Source of the DNA: Melampsora larici-populina 98AG31
Lineage: Eukaryota > Basidiomycota > Pucciniomycetes > Pucciniales > Melampsoraceae
Direction of reading: 5' to 3'
Assembly (NCBI RefSeq): GCF_000204055.1
Contig: NW_006768789.1
Location: 1,090,246 to 1,144,272 of the forward strand
Length of the DNA stretch: 54,027 nucleotides
This document shows positions 11,351-24,327 of the stretch, in pieces; position 1 is the stretch's first letter, and each line of letters opens with the position of its first letter. A program made the translations under genes and the position numbers. The notes below the pieces were generated by a model. The model did not search any database, was not told the origin of the DNA, and worked only from the letters and a program-made list of their open reading frames with translations.

Positions 11351-11645
11351 AGCTTTGGTTTATGATGTGTTTTCCAATCTTGAAGGTTCTTGATCAATTT
11401 CTCAAATGACGGTATTTCACTATCCGAATTGCCAAGCCCTGTCCAATACGGGTACTCCGAGTCCGCATCCCGATGATCGATTGAATTCAGCCCCGGCCCA
11501 AGCTGACAGGGGTCCCACAAGTTCAATGGAGAATTGGTTGAGTTGATTGATATTTTTTGATTCCTTGACCTTTTTAAAGCAAAACATCGAAAAAGGTTCA
11601 TGGTCTCCTTATAACGAAAGAAGATTTCAAGAAGATACCCAAACA
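11351..11645. promoter_or_regulatory. Divergent promoter region, CUS2-like gene and BioF-like gene
   Basis: Only 295 bp separate the two divergent start codons, so the core promoters must be shared or overlapping. An in-frame upstream ATG at 11547 could extend the BioF-like protein by 33 residues (a possible organelle-targeting segment with basic residues). No clear TATA box was found. Confidence 0.5.
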
Positions 11646-13068
11646 ATGAGCAATTCATTAAACCAAAGACTTCAAGAAACTTTAGAAAACCGAATCAAAA
11701 GTTCATCATTAAGAACACTAGACACTTCATCATCATCATCATCAAGTTCGATCATTGACTTTTCTTCAAATGATTACTTATCATTTTCTAAATCAAACCA
11801 TTTAAATCAAAGATTTCAATCTAATCTAAAAGATTCTAAACTTTCATCTTTCGGTCCAAGTTCTTCTAGATTATTAGATGGAAACACTTCATTACATTTA
11901 AATTTAGAATCAACCTTGTCTTCATTCTTTAAAGGTTCATCAGCTTTATTATACAATTCAGGTTATGATGCAAACTTGAGTATTTGGAGTACGATTGGAA
12001 GTTTAAATGATTATATTTTATTTGATGAATTCTTACATGCTTCGTTTCATGATGGAATGAGATTTTCAAGAACCAAGCCCAAGAATCGAATCAAATTCAA
12101 ACATAATGATTTATCTGATTTCAAATCTAAACTTGCTAAATCTTTTAATGAAGACCAAGATTTAAGAATCGGGAAATCAAATCTGTTTATCGGAATCGAA
12201 TCACTTTATTCGATGAATGGTGACTTATGTCCGATCCAAGAACTTGTTCAAATCATTCAACCATTCAATCAAAATGATAACATTCATTTAATCATAGACG
12301 AAGCTCATTCAACAGGTTTATATGATCAATCAGGTCAAGGTTTAGTTTTATCTTTAAACCTACAAGATCATTGTTTGATTAGATTATATACCTTTGGTAA
12401 ATCAGCCGCTTGTTCTGGTGCAGTGGTCATCACCAGTTCATTGATTCGAAACTATTTAATAAATTATTCTAGACCATTGATTTATTCTAGTACGTTACCT
12501 CATATGAACATTATTGCTATTCAAACTGTCATTGATCATTTTCAATCTGATCATCATACTAAAGTAAGTCAAGCTCTCTATATTTCTTTTTTGTTTTCAA
12601 CTCTTTAGAATTGACAATGTATTACTTTGAATGATCTTTCAGGCTGTTCTTCAACTACAAACCTTGTCATCTTATTTAAAAACTAAACTAGAGAATCTAA
12701 CAAGCACAAACCGATCCTTATCCAACAAAATTTCAATCCATCCACCTACCAAAACCAACCCAACCAATTCCCAAACTCAAACCCAATTCTTTTCACCTAT
12801 TTTTCCTATTTATACTAACCAACCTATTCAACTTTCAAAGTTTTTATTATTAAATCATCAGATTAGAGTGAGACCTATTAGGTTTCCTACTGTACCCATC
12901 GGTCATGAACTGGTTAGGATTTGTTTGAATTCTGATTTGAGTTTGAATCAAATCGATTCCTTGATCTTGGCTTTACAATCTTGGTTAATTCACACAAATC
13001 AAAATCAAAATCAAAATCAAAGTCAAAATCAAAATCAACTCGAACTTCAATTCAAACTTAAACTTTAG
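11646..13068 (+). CDS. 8-amino-7-oxononanoate synthase (KAPA synthase), BioF-like
   Basis: PLP enzyme of the alpha-oxoamine synthase family; the family member acting in biotin synthesis condenses pimeloyl-thioester with alanine. Exons 11646-12563 and 12643-13068 give 447 residues; the donor is GTAAGT after DHHTK. Seen: DFSSNDYLSFS at the start, SSSRLLDGNTSLH, DEFLHASFHDGMRFSR, the cofactor aspartate/histidine motif IDEAHSTGLYDQSGQG, the PLP lysine in TFGKSAACSGA (AAA 12399-12401, residue 252), and the C-terminal small domain VRPIRFPTVPIGHELVRI. A Gln/Asn-rich tail (NQNQNQ...) at the end is unusual and low complexity. Related 5-aminolevulinate and serine palmitoyl enzymes are longer and lack the DYLSFS opening, so BioF is the best fit. 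A start at 11547 is possible. Confidence 0.85.
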
Positions 13069-14311
13069 ATCTCAATTAGAAAAATAAGACTTGTTTTATA
13101 CATTTCAAAAGGATTTGTTTTTCTTGTAATAACTTTTTCTTTTTTTGAGATTTGTTTTTAAATTTAAACTTTTTGTATCTCTATCATATTTGTATACAAC
13201 CTTCAAAAAATTGGAATTCTTGATTATGTTTAGATTTTGGTATTTTCTAGTCTGTGGAAAACTAATTCAGTTGCTCAGATTGTAGTCCTTGAACATGCCC
13301 AAATAGATATGCAACAGTTGGAAATTAAGAAAGGTGTAAAATAAGACATGTAGTAAGCAAGGTTCATATGAAGCGGGTCATCTGGTGATTTTAGAAATGG
13401 TCGAGGTATAGTAGGAGCTGAGATGATGATATTGGGAATATTTGGAGATATCAAAAGATTCTTCAAGTAACACAGCTCAGATGCAAGATTCCTTATGAGT
13501 GAGCTGTCTTTCAGACTTCAGACAGCAGAATTCTAGCCTACAAAGGTATGACGCATTCAGCTGCAAGAGTTTTGAAGCCTTGGACTATTGAAAATGCCTT
13601 TCAGCTGCTTGTTCAACAAAAAACACCCAAAACATCTTATTTGTGGGCTACCAATCATAAGGTCTTTTGTTAAAACAATCAAACAAACATGTGGATATGT
13701 AGACCACTTGCTTTAAGCAGAAACTATGTTCAGTTTCATTACTTGATGACTTGATCAAAAGGAAAACTCAAAAAAAAGATAAATGTCTATAATCATGATT
13801 TCTTTTCCAACAAATCAGATCCAAATGACTTTTTTTTCAAACAAATCAGATACAGATTTCCAAAACCCAATAAGTTTGATCATCTCTTTCTTTTGTCTTT
13901 TTCATTTTCAATTTCAAATCTACAAAATAAACTAAATAAACTAATAAAAAGGAGATATGTATAATCATTCAAACAATACTTTTTTTTTGTAAAAAACAGA
14001 ATTACAAAAACAACATACAAAATCGTTCTTTTGTAAAAAAAAATCATGTCTGATTTTTTTTTGTATCTTCATAACTCACAACGTCTTTCTGTTCAACGAC
14101 TCTACCTACAAACTCCTAAACCCACTTGATTTGATATCTGATACTTGATAAATGATAAATGATATTTGATATTTGATATAAAGAGAAAAGAAACTTTTTT
14201 AAAATATACCAAGTATGTAAAAAAAAGAATCATGAATTTTGAACTGGTTTTGGTTTTAATTGTTTTGTTTAGATAAATCAATTCAATAGATCTGTTGTAC
14301 TTAAAAGTTAA
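13069..14311. other. Convergent intergenic region, AT-rich
   Basis: Long A/T runs and a short ATTTGATA/AATGATA repeat run at about 14130-14180. No gene is supported. It holds the 3' ends of the BioF-like and CDP-diacylglycerol synthase genes. Confidence 0.6.
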
Positions 14312-16864
14312 TCAATCAAATTGGATACCTTTTTGAATTAAAACTTTACCTAAATCTGAATAAAGTTCGATTTGTTGACTTGAATTTAAAGAAGATGCAA
14401 TCAATTCTAAAATCGTTCCAACCGTTACGTTTTGTTCTCTAACCAATGAAGTATAATAAAAATGTGTAAATAATCCCATAATAAACCTTTTTGAAATCAA
14501 AAAATCACACAAAAAGATAAAAATGAATCAGTTTTGTATTTTATCTTCGTAAGGAAATGAGAGATTAAGAAAAAAAAAGGTAACGACTCAACTGGCAATC
14601 AAATCGATCAGTCAAACCACCATGACCCGGAATAGTATCAGCAAAATCTTTAATTCCAAAGGCTCTTTTAAATCCAGAAGCAAAGAATCCACCAAAAGGT
14701 GCTACTAATCCAGCAAAGGTTCCTAAGACCATACAATGAATTTGAAACGGTGTCCACCAAATCGTTCGACCTTGGAATTCAAACGCTCTCCAAACAAATG
14801 CATTGTTGGGTACACATTCCACTGGTGAGAAGGCTGTGACTCCTAGGTCTCGTACTGGACAAATCATATAATTCCAACCCATGAATAAAGTTCCCCACTA
14901 ATTAACGTAAAACATCATCAGTTACAATACGATCTAATATAACCCGGGTAAGAAAATAAAACTGACCAGGACTGCAAAGATCACAGTAGCAAAGTATCCA
15001 CCCACGAATCCTTCTATCGTCTTCTTAGGACTCAATTTAATCAACTGATGTCTTCCAAACAACATCCCTACAAAGAATATATATGAGATCTCAATTTCCC
15101 TTCTACACAAGAACAAATCAAGTCAAAACGACAAGAAAAGAACAAGAAAAGACAAACCAAAGACATAAGCAGCAACATCATTCATGATGACCAAACTAGC
15201 CGGAACCCAAAACCAAATCATTCCTTCCAAAATATTATTGACCATAAACTGACCGGATGCAACGATAAGTAATAAACTCATATGAATCCAAGAAAACAAA
15301 CCGAATTGTCTTCTAAGTTGACCTTTGACCAAATTCGTCACAAACGCCAAAAAACCAATCAAATATAATAATAAACTAATAAATCGATGATGACGTGCGA
15401 ATGGTAAGAGGTATGCATCAATGAAAACGATGTGTTTGAAATAATAAATTATCGATTCTCCATATAAGAAATAATTCACAGCACAAAAGAAATACCTACA
15501 AAAGTTTTCACCATGATGTTAATAAAAGATTAAATGAATGTGAGAAGTAGATTGGGAGATATTGTTCAAATCTTACCAGGACATCACTTTACTCCATCGG
15601 TTATTATCGATATCTTTGATTCGTTTACGTTCGATTGAAGCCGCACTGATTCGATGTCCACTAGCCAGCATGATCGCTTGTTTTTTGGCATGTTCTTTGG
15701 CTGAGGCTTTATATCCTACTTGAAATAAGTTGGTGACTTCTCTAAAGACTGAGAATTGACAGATGAAGACCAAGACGATGAGATAGACGTGTCCCATGGC
15801 CATTAGACCTATGAAGTTTCATGAAGATTTTCACGTATCAGTGTTATATTAACCATTCTCAAAAAACCAAAGTAGGAATGTTTTTTAATTGATTGGTACT
15901 CGCCTACAAAGACTCCTACCATGACTAAACTCCATATCACTCGAGTCAAGACTGCTTGCCATTTCTTTGTAGGATTATGGTCAGCTCCATATTGTGCGTC
16001 ATTTGCTACACCTGTTGGTGTGGCCAAGGGAGATGAATCGGACGTTTTTTGACGTTGATGAGTGAGATCTTGTTCAGGTTCCATCGTACTGGGCATTGCC
16101 ATCGTAGGAGTTTTAGCAGTCTCTTCCGAGTTTGGATTATAGACCTCATTCCATTTTTCAGCTGGATCAATCACCAGAGTCGAATCTCGTTCTGATTGAT
16201 GTGCTTTCAAATCTTCTGGACCTTCTCCTGCTCTTGAAGGCGCACTTTCTTCGTAATCATCTTCTTCATCATCTAGATCGGTACTACTTGGAGAACTAGA
16301 TAAACTATTGACCATACTCACTGAGCTAGAGCTCGTAGGGCTTTGAATTTCAGGTGGTGGGAATGGAGGTGAAGGTGATGGTACTCGAAGTGGTTCGACT
16401 GGTTCTGATTTTGGATCTTCATGAAGTGATTCGGTTGGTTTTGTAGGAAGAGATGAGATTTTAGAAGTCGTTGGGGTAAGGATAGTTCTACCTGATCGAA
16501 GTGTTGTACCATTGATTGGAGTGACCAGAGAAGTTGAAAGATCAGTTGGATCAGATAAAGTCGAGGTACCAGCCGATTTACGAGCTCGATCACGAGCACG
16601 TTGTTTGGCGCGTCCCTTTTTGGTTGAAGTTGAGATGGCAGTAGAAGGTGTTCGATGTGATGGAATGATCGGAGTGGTTTGTGAATCGCTTTCTGAATCT
16701 GATTCGATTGATTCGACTGCCACTAAACTCACCATGAAAGAGATTGGGTCAGTATATTGATTATGGAACGATGAGTTGAACGAGTCAATCAACTTACAAG
16801 CTTGAAATGAACCACCAGTTGAGAAACCAGGTTTGAGTGAATTGGTTTGATTTGATTTTGGCAT
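14312..16864 (-). CDS. CDS1: Phosphatidate cytidylyltransferase (CDP-diacylglycerol synthase)
   Basis: Makes CDP-diacylglycerol from phosphatidate and CTP, the precursor of phosphatidylinositol, phosphatidylserine and cardiolipin; integral ER membrane enzyme. Seven exons, 16864-16798, 16716-15904, 15808-15577, 15495-15158, 15067-14967, 14897-14593 and 14486-14312, sum to 2031 nt (676 residues plus stop). The first about 290 residues are a Ser/Thr/Pro and acidic cytosolic region. Then come multiple membrane helices and the family signature ([11 protein letters not shown] followed by [12 protein letters not shown]), which holds the catalytic acidic residues. The signature's last Q and following FIM are created by splicing at 14593/14486. 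Intron 1 is 81 nt without a stop, so retention would stay in frame. Intron 2 (15903-15809) needs a GC donor (GCGAGT). Divergent neighbours are far away. Confidence 0.92.
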
Positions 16865-19800
16865 CTTACTTGATTGATTGATTGGTTTGATGAAGTGCTA
16901 CTTTGACTGCTGAGCTGGTATTTCCTTGACTCTTCCCCACCCTCTTGACCCAAATATGAAAGGTAATCAAAAGCTTAAGTACTACTTACTTACTCAAGAC
17001 TGACAGTCGACGTTAAGGGGTTAAAAACTCAATCAACAAACATTCAAATTTTAACAATTCATCTGGATGCTTCCTTGCACCCTTTTGGTATTTTAGTTTC
17101 AGGAGTACTTCTCAAGTTGAACGAACTCCTTACACTATATCTCTCATTTGAACAATCCATATCATCTCGAGTGGACTCAATCCATGCAGTTTTAATAACA
17201 AAACAAATCATTACCCATCTTCAATGACCTGCGTACCTGTCATGTGTTTCTGACCGTGAAACGCATCCAAAGAGAAGATGGAAGGATTTGGATTAGGAGC
17301 TGTGAGGTTCAGCTTAAGGCTATTAATCAACTTTTGCTTCATTCATACGACTCTTGATCGCATTTTGGACTGTTTCCATGGGCTGAATACGCCTTAATAC
17401 CTATCAATAAGAAGAAAGCTCCGAGATAATAGCAAACAGAGTTCGGACTCCGTGTGATCGGAAATCTGGGCGGAAAATCCTTTACTTCCTCTTAGACTCG
17501 TGTATACCTTGTCGATGAGAGAGGGCAACAAACAAACCATTGTCCTACTCATCTAGCGTAAGGCTGTTCAATCATCTGTGAATCGGATAGAATGCAGATA
17601 TTCCGGGGAATGAGAGACCCAGGACAAGATACTTCAGTCGAAGCTCACAAACCAGTCAGCTCAAACTGAACAATTCCTTACAAGCAATGTTGTTAATCGC
17701 ATGAGACTTATACTTCTTTGATGAGTAACTGAGCTGTGCTAAAATACAAGATATGACCATTCCGGGTCAAGGCAGATGTTGAAGCTTTGGAGTTTCTTGC
17801 CTTCTTTTTGGATTTCTTGAGACAAGAAGATTGATCACAGTAATCTCAATTATCATGACTCGTTAGTCTAATCAACAAAAGTTGATTTTGTTTTACTAGC
17901 CTCGCTGCGCTGCTTGTAGAAATCATACTACTTCATCAACACCGTAATCAGTAAACTGAAGTGTAAAACTTTAGGTAAATCTGAAGCAGAATGTGCCCTC
18001 AGAACTCCCTCTTCGAGCCTCAGTTTGGAAGCTTGGTATAAATGCGAAATACCGGACGGGACTCTGAGATCAAATCAAATCATTAAAGTTGATTAGCTTT
18101 GAGGATATAAACAATTTTTACACCACCAAAAATGCCACAAGAAACTCCCACTCAGAACCTCAGAAGATCCCATGACTTTTCAGATATACACGATTCAGAA
18201 CTTCCTCTTCCAGTTTCAGTTTGGAAGTTTGGTATAAATGCGAAATACGGAATACCGGACTGGACTCTGAGATCAAAACGATTCATTCAAGTTGATTAGC
18301 TTTGAGGATATAAATGATTTTTACACCATCAAAACTGCCACAAGAAACTCCAGCTCAGAATCTCAGAAAATCCCACGAATCGTAAATTTCTCCAAAATGA
18401 TGGGAAACTCTTTTAAGACATACATGTTTTTCCCAGTTCTTGTTCAAAGTAGACCTTAAAACTAAGATCAAGGTTTTAAAACTTTACCATTTTTTTCTTC
18501 AAAAGAACGTATCTGGCTACTAAAGTCAAAAAAGTGTGATAAGAAAGTCTCAAGTTGTCAAGAAAGGCTTTGTGAGTTTATTTTTTGTTGAGTAGTTTTA
18601 CATATCTGATCGATAATATAACATCTCATGTCAAAAAAATTCATCTAATTCACTAAATCGGTATGGGAAGGCTCGCTATGTGACAGAAAACCAGGGAAAA
18701 CTCAAGTAGTCTGATGTTCAGGACCTCTCCGTCATCTAGTTCTTATAAATAGATTATCTCTTATGGGTTCCTGATGAGGTCGGGATACGACACAGTTTTA
18801 TCTTGATCACGGACAAATCTCTCATGGTCTTCCTACCTATCACTCTGTTGCCACGATGGATCGATACGTTCTGAAAATTGTATGATAACTCTAATCATTG
18901 ATGGATAGCTTTTCTGGCTGATAAGAGGAGATAATGAATGTGGGGACTCCAATCGTGTTGTGGAACTTGGATATGAAATTCATATATGTATATACATAAA
19001 CAAATTCCCTCCTGCCTCCGCACGATTTGTGTTCATAAACTTGAATTATATGTCTGACCTAGAAGCAATACAACCCAAGTAAGAAGAAAAATCCTCAGTG
19101 AAAGCGAGGGCTATTGAATTTTATACTCTGATCAATGACTCCTTACACCTGTCGATCCCAACTACCTGTTACCGTGCAATGCTTCAGGACCAGCCATCTG
19201 ATCACCAAGTCGGCAGATCCAAGAGCCGCACATGCACACTTTCTCACCTATATGGTTGCGTTTTCATCATTTGTTCTATCGAAAATATTATATAGAGAGA
19301 GTTATAGTGTTCAAGCGACGCGGCTTCCGGATAGATACCATGTACTCCTGCGACACTTAAGCCTCGCTGAAGTAAAAGGCATTGTGCTTTCGGCACAATC
19401 TGCTGATTTTGAATTGTTTGGCGAACCTCATTGTAAATATAAAGCTGAACAAATCACGGTCTATGATATGCATGAGAAGCATTAAAAAAGCAGAAATAGA
19501 ATAGATTTTAGCCTAGCTACGCAACATTCATTGAGATCTTTGAGAAATCAATGAAAAGCTATCGGCCCTGTGAGAATCGGAGATGATTTTGATGATCAGA
19601 ACACGAGTTGAGTTTGAAGATTGAGAGAGAAATATCTCTTTGCATGTCTTCCCTTGAAAGATTCGCCAGAAAAAAGGTCCCAGCTGCAGACAGAGGCAGG
19701 TAGTACTAGAACGCTCGGTCAATCGTCATGGGAGTATTATGAAAGCTCCACAATCCAAATTAGTGAATGGACACGTTGGTTAAATAATCCATTCGGTCTT

Positions 19801-20043
19801 GAGGGAAGCATGTTTTTCAACCTCTGGACTCAAATAGTTTGAATTATCAAAATGTATCATTAGAGTGGATTGACGCAAGCTGGAGGTGGGTATCAACAAT
19901 TGAGGTCGAGAAGGGGCAACTATATCACCTTTATCACATTATTATCTTTCTATCCGACACAGACTGATCAGCTCGCGTCAATCAGTACATATGTATTTCT
20001 TCGCGTGGATATAAGCTTTATGATCCAAACAAAAATAATGACT
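16865..20043. other. Large intergenic region
   Basis: About 3.2 kb AT-rich DNA without a supported gene. A 116-codon frame at 19135-19485 shows no domain and no coding-like neighbours. Contains the duplicated segment at 18001-18380 described separately, and a CT-microsatellite-free background otherwise. Confidence 0.5.
18001..18380 (+). repeat. Tandem duplication, ~196 bp unit
   Basis: Two adjacent copies offset by about 196 bp. CAGTTTGGAAGCTTGGTATA at 18021 recurs at 18217 with one change, followed in both by AATGCGAAATAC, GGACTCTGAGATCAAA, GTTGATTAGCTTTGAGGATA, TTTTTACACCA and GCCACAAGAAACTCC. The second copy has a 7 bp internal insertion (GGAATAC). Roughly 85-90 per cent identical by eye. 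No function evident. Confidence 0.75.
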
Positions 20044-20220
20044 CACGTGACGCGCGTTGAAGCTGATCCGGCGACTCAGTATCTGAGCCATATAAATACC
20101 GCTCATCTTTGAGAGCGATCCGAATTTCACTTCTTCATCCGTACCACCAACTCCCGATTCCGTTCCTCCAATCCCCCTTCCACTTCCAATCTCACTTAAC
20201 AAACTTCTCTGATTTCAAAA
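20044..20220 (+). promoter_or_regulatory. Promoter and pyrimidine-rich leader of the 20221 gene
   Basis: CACGTG (E-box-like) at 20044-20049, TATAAATA at 20091-20098, then a leader almost free of G (CT and CCA runs) up to ATG 20221. TATA plus a pyrimidine-rich leader is typical of strongly expressed basidiomycete genes. Confidence 0.6.
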
Positions 20221-21171
20221 ATGTCTCTTCCCCAGTTTAAAAAGATTTCCTTTCGTGATAGTCTTCTCGCTTTTCCATTCTATTTGGTCTTTGCCTTCTG
20301 TCTTCACGCCGCCTTATTAAACTTTGGTCATCTCGAACTTCATCCTGTCACCAACTTCTTCACCGTCTTTGTCTTTGACATTATCTTTACCACCTTCACC
20401 TTTCCTCTCCTCTACTTTCTCTACTCTTCCTTCATCGATTTCTTATCCTGGATGATGGATCGTCACTCTCGTAACCAAGATCTCGACATTCCTCTCCATC
20501 GATTTTATCCTGCCATCTCTCCACCTATCGCTTGTTTATGGGCTCCTTTGATTAACGTTACTCGTCCTACTGAACCTCCTTTGACCAACTTACCACCACC
20601 TTTTCCCATGCAGGACCCCGACTTTCTTCGTACTATCTATGAGCCTCGTCTTAGAGAATATGTACCCCCGATTCAATTATTCGAGGTCTCTGAATCATCT
20701 GAAGTCGAAGTATCGAGGCCCTTTGTTCTATTCGACCTCTCAGACACTACCTCTTCACCATGTATGTCTCCTTCTCCTTGTCTTTCCCTTCCTCTTCTCA
20801 TTTGATCATTTACTGATTTGTTTGATTTTGCTCGATTTCAATCACAGCTCAATTTTGTGCGGTGAATGTAGATGAAAACATCTTGGGCTTTGTTCCATTG
20901 AATTGAGGTGAGCACTTCTTTCCTTTCATTCTTATGAGTTGCTTACTGATTTCTTTCCATTTCTTCATCATGTATAGTTTGATCTTGACTATTTCACATC
21001 CTCTCATTTTCTCTATTCCTCCATGTCTATGATCTTTGGACATGAGAATTAGCGGATCCTTCCGTCTTTGTTCGTTCACTTAAGGAAGAGCAAGATGACT
21101 ACGCCGTAGGTCCTGGTGGTGAAGGAATGCACCAGGATGATAAAAATTGTAATCAATTTCTCTCTAGATGA
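20221..21171 (+). CDS. Orphan two-helix membrane protein with alternative last exons
   Basis: Not recognised. Exon 1 is 20221-20761: MSLPQFKKISFRDSLL, two hydrophobic segments at about residues 15-35 and 43-72 with almost no linker, then a Pro-rich domain (PAISPPIACLWAPLINVTRP; LTNLPPPFPMQDPD) and an acidic/Ser stretch. The donor GTATGT at 20762 leaves phase 1. Two acceptors fit. One at 20848 adds SQFCAVNVDENILGFVPLN and stops at 20904-20906 (199 residues). One at 21053 skips this exon and adds SDPSVFVRSLKEEQDDYAVG and about 20 more, stopping at 21169-21171 (219 residues). Both joins keep frame and both tails look coding. C-rich codons and the strong promoter suggest high expression. It has no cleavable signal peptide that I can support; N-terminal anchoring is more likely. 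Confidence 0.6.
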
Positions 21172-22223
21172 ATATCTTGTTCAAACTGCCTTATCAACTT
21201 CTTCACGTACACTCCTTGTCTTTATTATTTTTTGTAAAACAGTTTTCATCTTCTCTCAACTGTCAATCGTTTGTGAAAAAAATATACATGTATTGGTTTT
21301 TTGTTATTCATTTTGGGTCTGCTTTATTGATAACTCGTTATTGTTTGTTACTAAACTCCTAAAACGTGCCCAATTGACCCGGTTTCTAAAATGATGAGAG
21401 CCTCAGTGAACCTTGATGTAAATTAGACTCGCTCTGAGATTTGAGAGAAATATCTTTGTGTGACAAGATCTGATGTCAATCGTTGCAAAAGATCATCAAC
21501 CCACTGAAACAAATACCCTATCTACAAGTATCTTTGGGAATAAGAAGATTTGAAAATATTCACTGTGCGTAGCTAAAGTATCATACCCCCGAGAAAGCGT
21601 TTTTATCTTGTGGAAAGTAAACTCCCGCCACTGGAGCTACGCCAAAGTCGTATCTTGCCCCCATTTCAGACATCTAAATACAAGTCTTCAAATTAGATGA
21701 CATTTTACTTTTCGTCCTCTTTTTTCCGTTCAATTGAGGAGAGTACTTCCAACGGTGCGGACCTTCTAACAGGGCAAACCGCAACTGTAGCTGGACCACG
21801 CAATCACAATATCTATCAGCTACTCCGCTGTCTCATAGGTGCACAAGATTGATGCAAAAGTACCAAAGTACAACCTTTTATGTTGCTGTAGGAAGTTCTT
21901 GGTAAGATCTCATAGAGAATCTATAGCAATTCTTACACTATTGGTCCCAATTTGTTTTACTTACAATGGTATACAACACACTCAAGAAAAAGATGATATA
22001 GAGATGTCTGTTCAAAAAAGATTCAAGTAATTATTAATCAAATTATAAAGAAATTTTACAAATCAATAATAAAAGAAAAGAAAAATCAATCCATGATCAT
22101 CTTACAATCATTCTCAAGTTCAAATCTTCACTTTTAAAAAGAGAGAAGAGAAAACAAGAAAGAATGAGGACTAAGAAATCAAAGAAAAAAAACCTCTAGG
22201 ACAACCAAGAGAAAAAATGATTC
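21172..22223. other. Intergenic, no supported gene
   Basis: AT-rich spacer between the orphan membrane gene and guanine deaminase (tail to tail). No domain-bearing frame and no clear repeat. Confidence 0.6.
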
Positions 22224-24327
22224 TTAAAACAAACTTTTTCTTGCACCACCCACTACTTTCCCTTTAACAAATACACTAGCAATATTCCGATCATCACCCT
22301 AAAAAAGTTTACCAAACAAACCACCCAAACCACAAAAAAAGAATCAGTATCATTAAATCACTCAAATCAAAAAAAACCCAAATAAAAAAAGTTACAAACC
22401 GTAAACAAGAATTTTTCAAATAAATCATTCAATTGAATTTCTTTTTGAAATTCATCAATAAAAAAATTCGGATTACATCCATCCTGATATTCTTCAAATC
22501 CAAATCGAATCAATTCATCATCTTCAAGCTTTTCAATCGGATCAAAAGAAACTCCAGTTTGAACAATAATCCCATCAAACTCTTTACCCACTATAAAGTT
22601 ACCGATTCGTTCTTCAAGATTACAAACCTTTGCACCACCTAAAGTAGCTAAATAAAACAAATTCTTAATCGAAAGTAAACTGTTTTGAATCTCGTGCGTT
22701 TCTTTCAAAGGAGTATCATGATCATTAAAACCTAAAGCTTTAGTAGCAATCATTCCATCTCTTATACAACTCAAGATTCCAATCCCATGACCACCCGAAA
22801 CATCTGTACCTAATCCAATCTTTTCAATTCCATCTTGCAATAATCTTTTGACTTTACAAATCCCAGATTTTAAATTAAAATTCGAACTTGGACAATGACT
22901 TAATCCACATTCTCGTTTCTTAATCAAATCAATTTCACTCTGTTCTAAATGTATACAATGAGCTAAAATCGTACGTGATGTAAGTAACTTGAATTCATCA
23001 TATATTTCGGTATATGTTCCTATGTTGGGGAATAATGATTTGGTAAATGAGATTTCTGATTTCGATTCACTTAAATGGGTTTGTAATCGTAAGCTTGGAT
23101 CTGATTGGAGTAGTTGGCCTAGTTGACGTAAGAGTTCGTCGGTACATGAGATTGCAAATCGAGGCGTTAGGATCGGTTGAACTAGAGCTGTTGAATAACC
23201 TTCCTTCTTGGAAAGTGATGTCTCTACACATTTTGAATTGGCCAACGACCCATCTTTGAGCGGATGATCAGGTATTGAGGTCCTATGAGCTTTTTCAAGC
23301 TCAGGAACGCAGTGTTGTCGAATATAGTCAATAAGTTCAATAGTATCTTTAATAGATTCCTCCACCGAATTTTCCTTATAACTTTCAAATGTTTCATTCC
23401 GATCCATCTACAACCAAAAACAAAATATCAAATTAAGCAAAAAAATCCCAATTGTTTTTTGTTTTTCTTTCCAACTCACATTACATTTTCCAATAAATGC
23501 ACGTTGACCAGCATTAAAACAAACTTGACTTAAAACTTTAGAAGCCGAAAGATGTATCGAACTAAAATAACAACAAGTAGTGGTACCTGAATTCAATAAT
23601 CTTTTCACCACTTTTTCAAATATCCTTTGTGAATAACCATCAGATGAATACTTTGTTTCTTCTAAAAAGGTTACATTCTTAAGCCAATCAAGTACTAAAC
23701 CGTCATCAAACAAATTTTTAAGTTAGAAATCAATGAGTTTTGAGGGTTTGATTGGGTATGAAAGGTTTTGGTATTGGATACTCACATTCGTATTGTTGTC
23801 CAACTCCTATATTCGTATACTGTACAGCATCTAAAAACCTCAAATAGATCTCATTAAGCATCCAAGCAAACCTTCCCAACCCCCATAAAAATTAAGAAAC
23901 AAAAAAAACAAGAACTCACGAGTATGAGTATCAATAAAACCAGGTAAAAGAAACTCTCCATTTCTCAATCTAATGAATCTCAACCGATCAACATCTTCTT
24001 TTTGAATCCATTTCTTTTTCAATAAACGTTGAATCAGATCACTTTTTCGATTGCATTCTTGATTTGTTAAGTTTTCTTTTTCGATTCCAATGATCTTTCC
24101 ATTTGAATGAAAAACAATTAAACCGGTTTTGATGATTTCTAGGTCTTCTGGTGAGATCGAATGGATGAAGGATCCTATGAGGACTGTGATTGTTCCGGAC
24201 TGTTTTGATTGGCAAATCGATTGAGAAGTTTAGTGATTGAGTGAGATACATAGTGGTGTGGTAGAATTGTGAAGAAGAAAAGGGTCATACAGAGTTGACT
24301 TACATTGAGATTAGTTAAAGATGTCAT
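22224..24327 (-). CDS. Guanine deaminase
   Basis: Zinc aminohydrolase turning guanine into xanthine and ammonia (purine salvage/nitrogen release); cytosolic. Six exons, 24327-24304, 24199-23920, 23830-23786, 23694-23480, 23407-22400 and 22298-22224, give 548 residues, all in phase. Seen: LLPGFIDTHTHAVQY, where the HTH zinc pair is assembled across an intron; NIGVGQQYELLDWL; GTTTCCYF; FIGKCNMDRNETFESY (junction at 23480/23407); QTHLSESKSEI; TILAHCIHL; CGLSHCPSSNFNLKSG; and the metal-binding aspartate in GLGTDVSGGHG. These are the residues expected for an active enzyme. The family usually has about 450-500 residues; the extra length comes from an N-terminal linker and a loop near residues 260-280. 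Exon 1 encodes only eight residues, so the start is the least certain part. Confidence 0.92.

Noticed and set aside
19135..19485. 116-codon open frame in the 3 kb intergenic region
   Set aside because: No start context, no domain and no splice-linked neighbours; composition like surrounding non-coding DNA.
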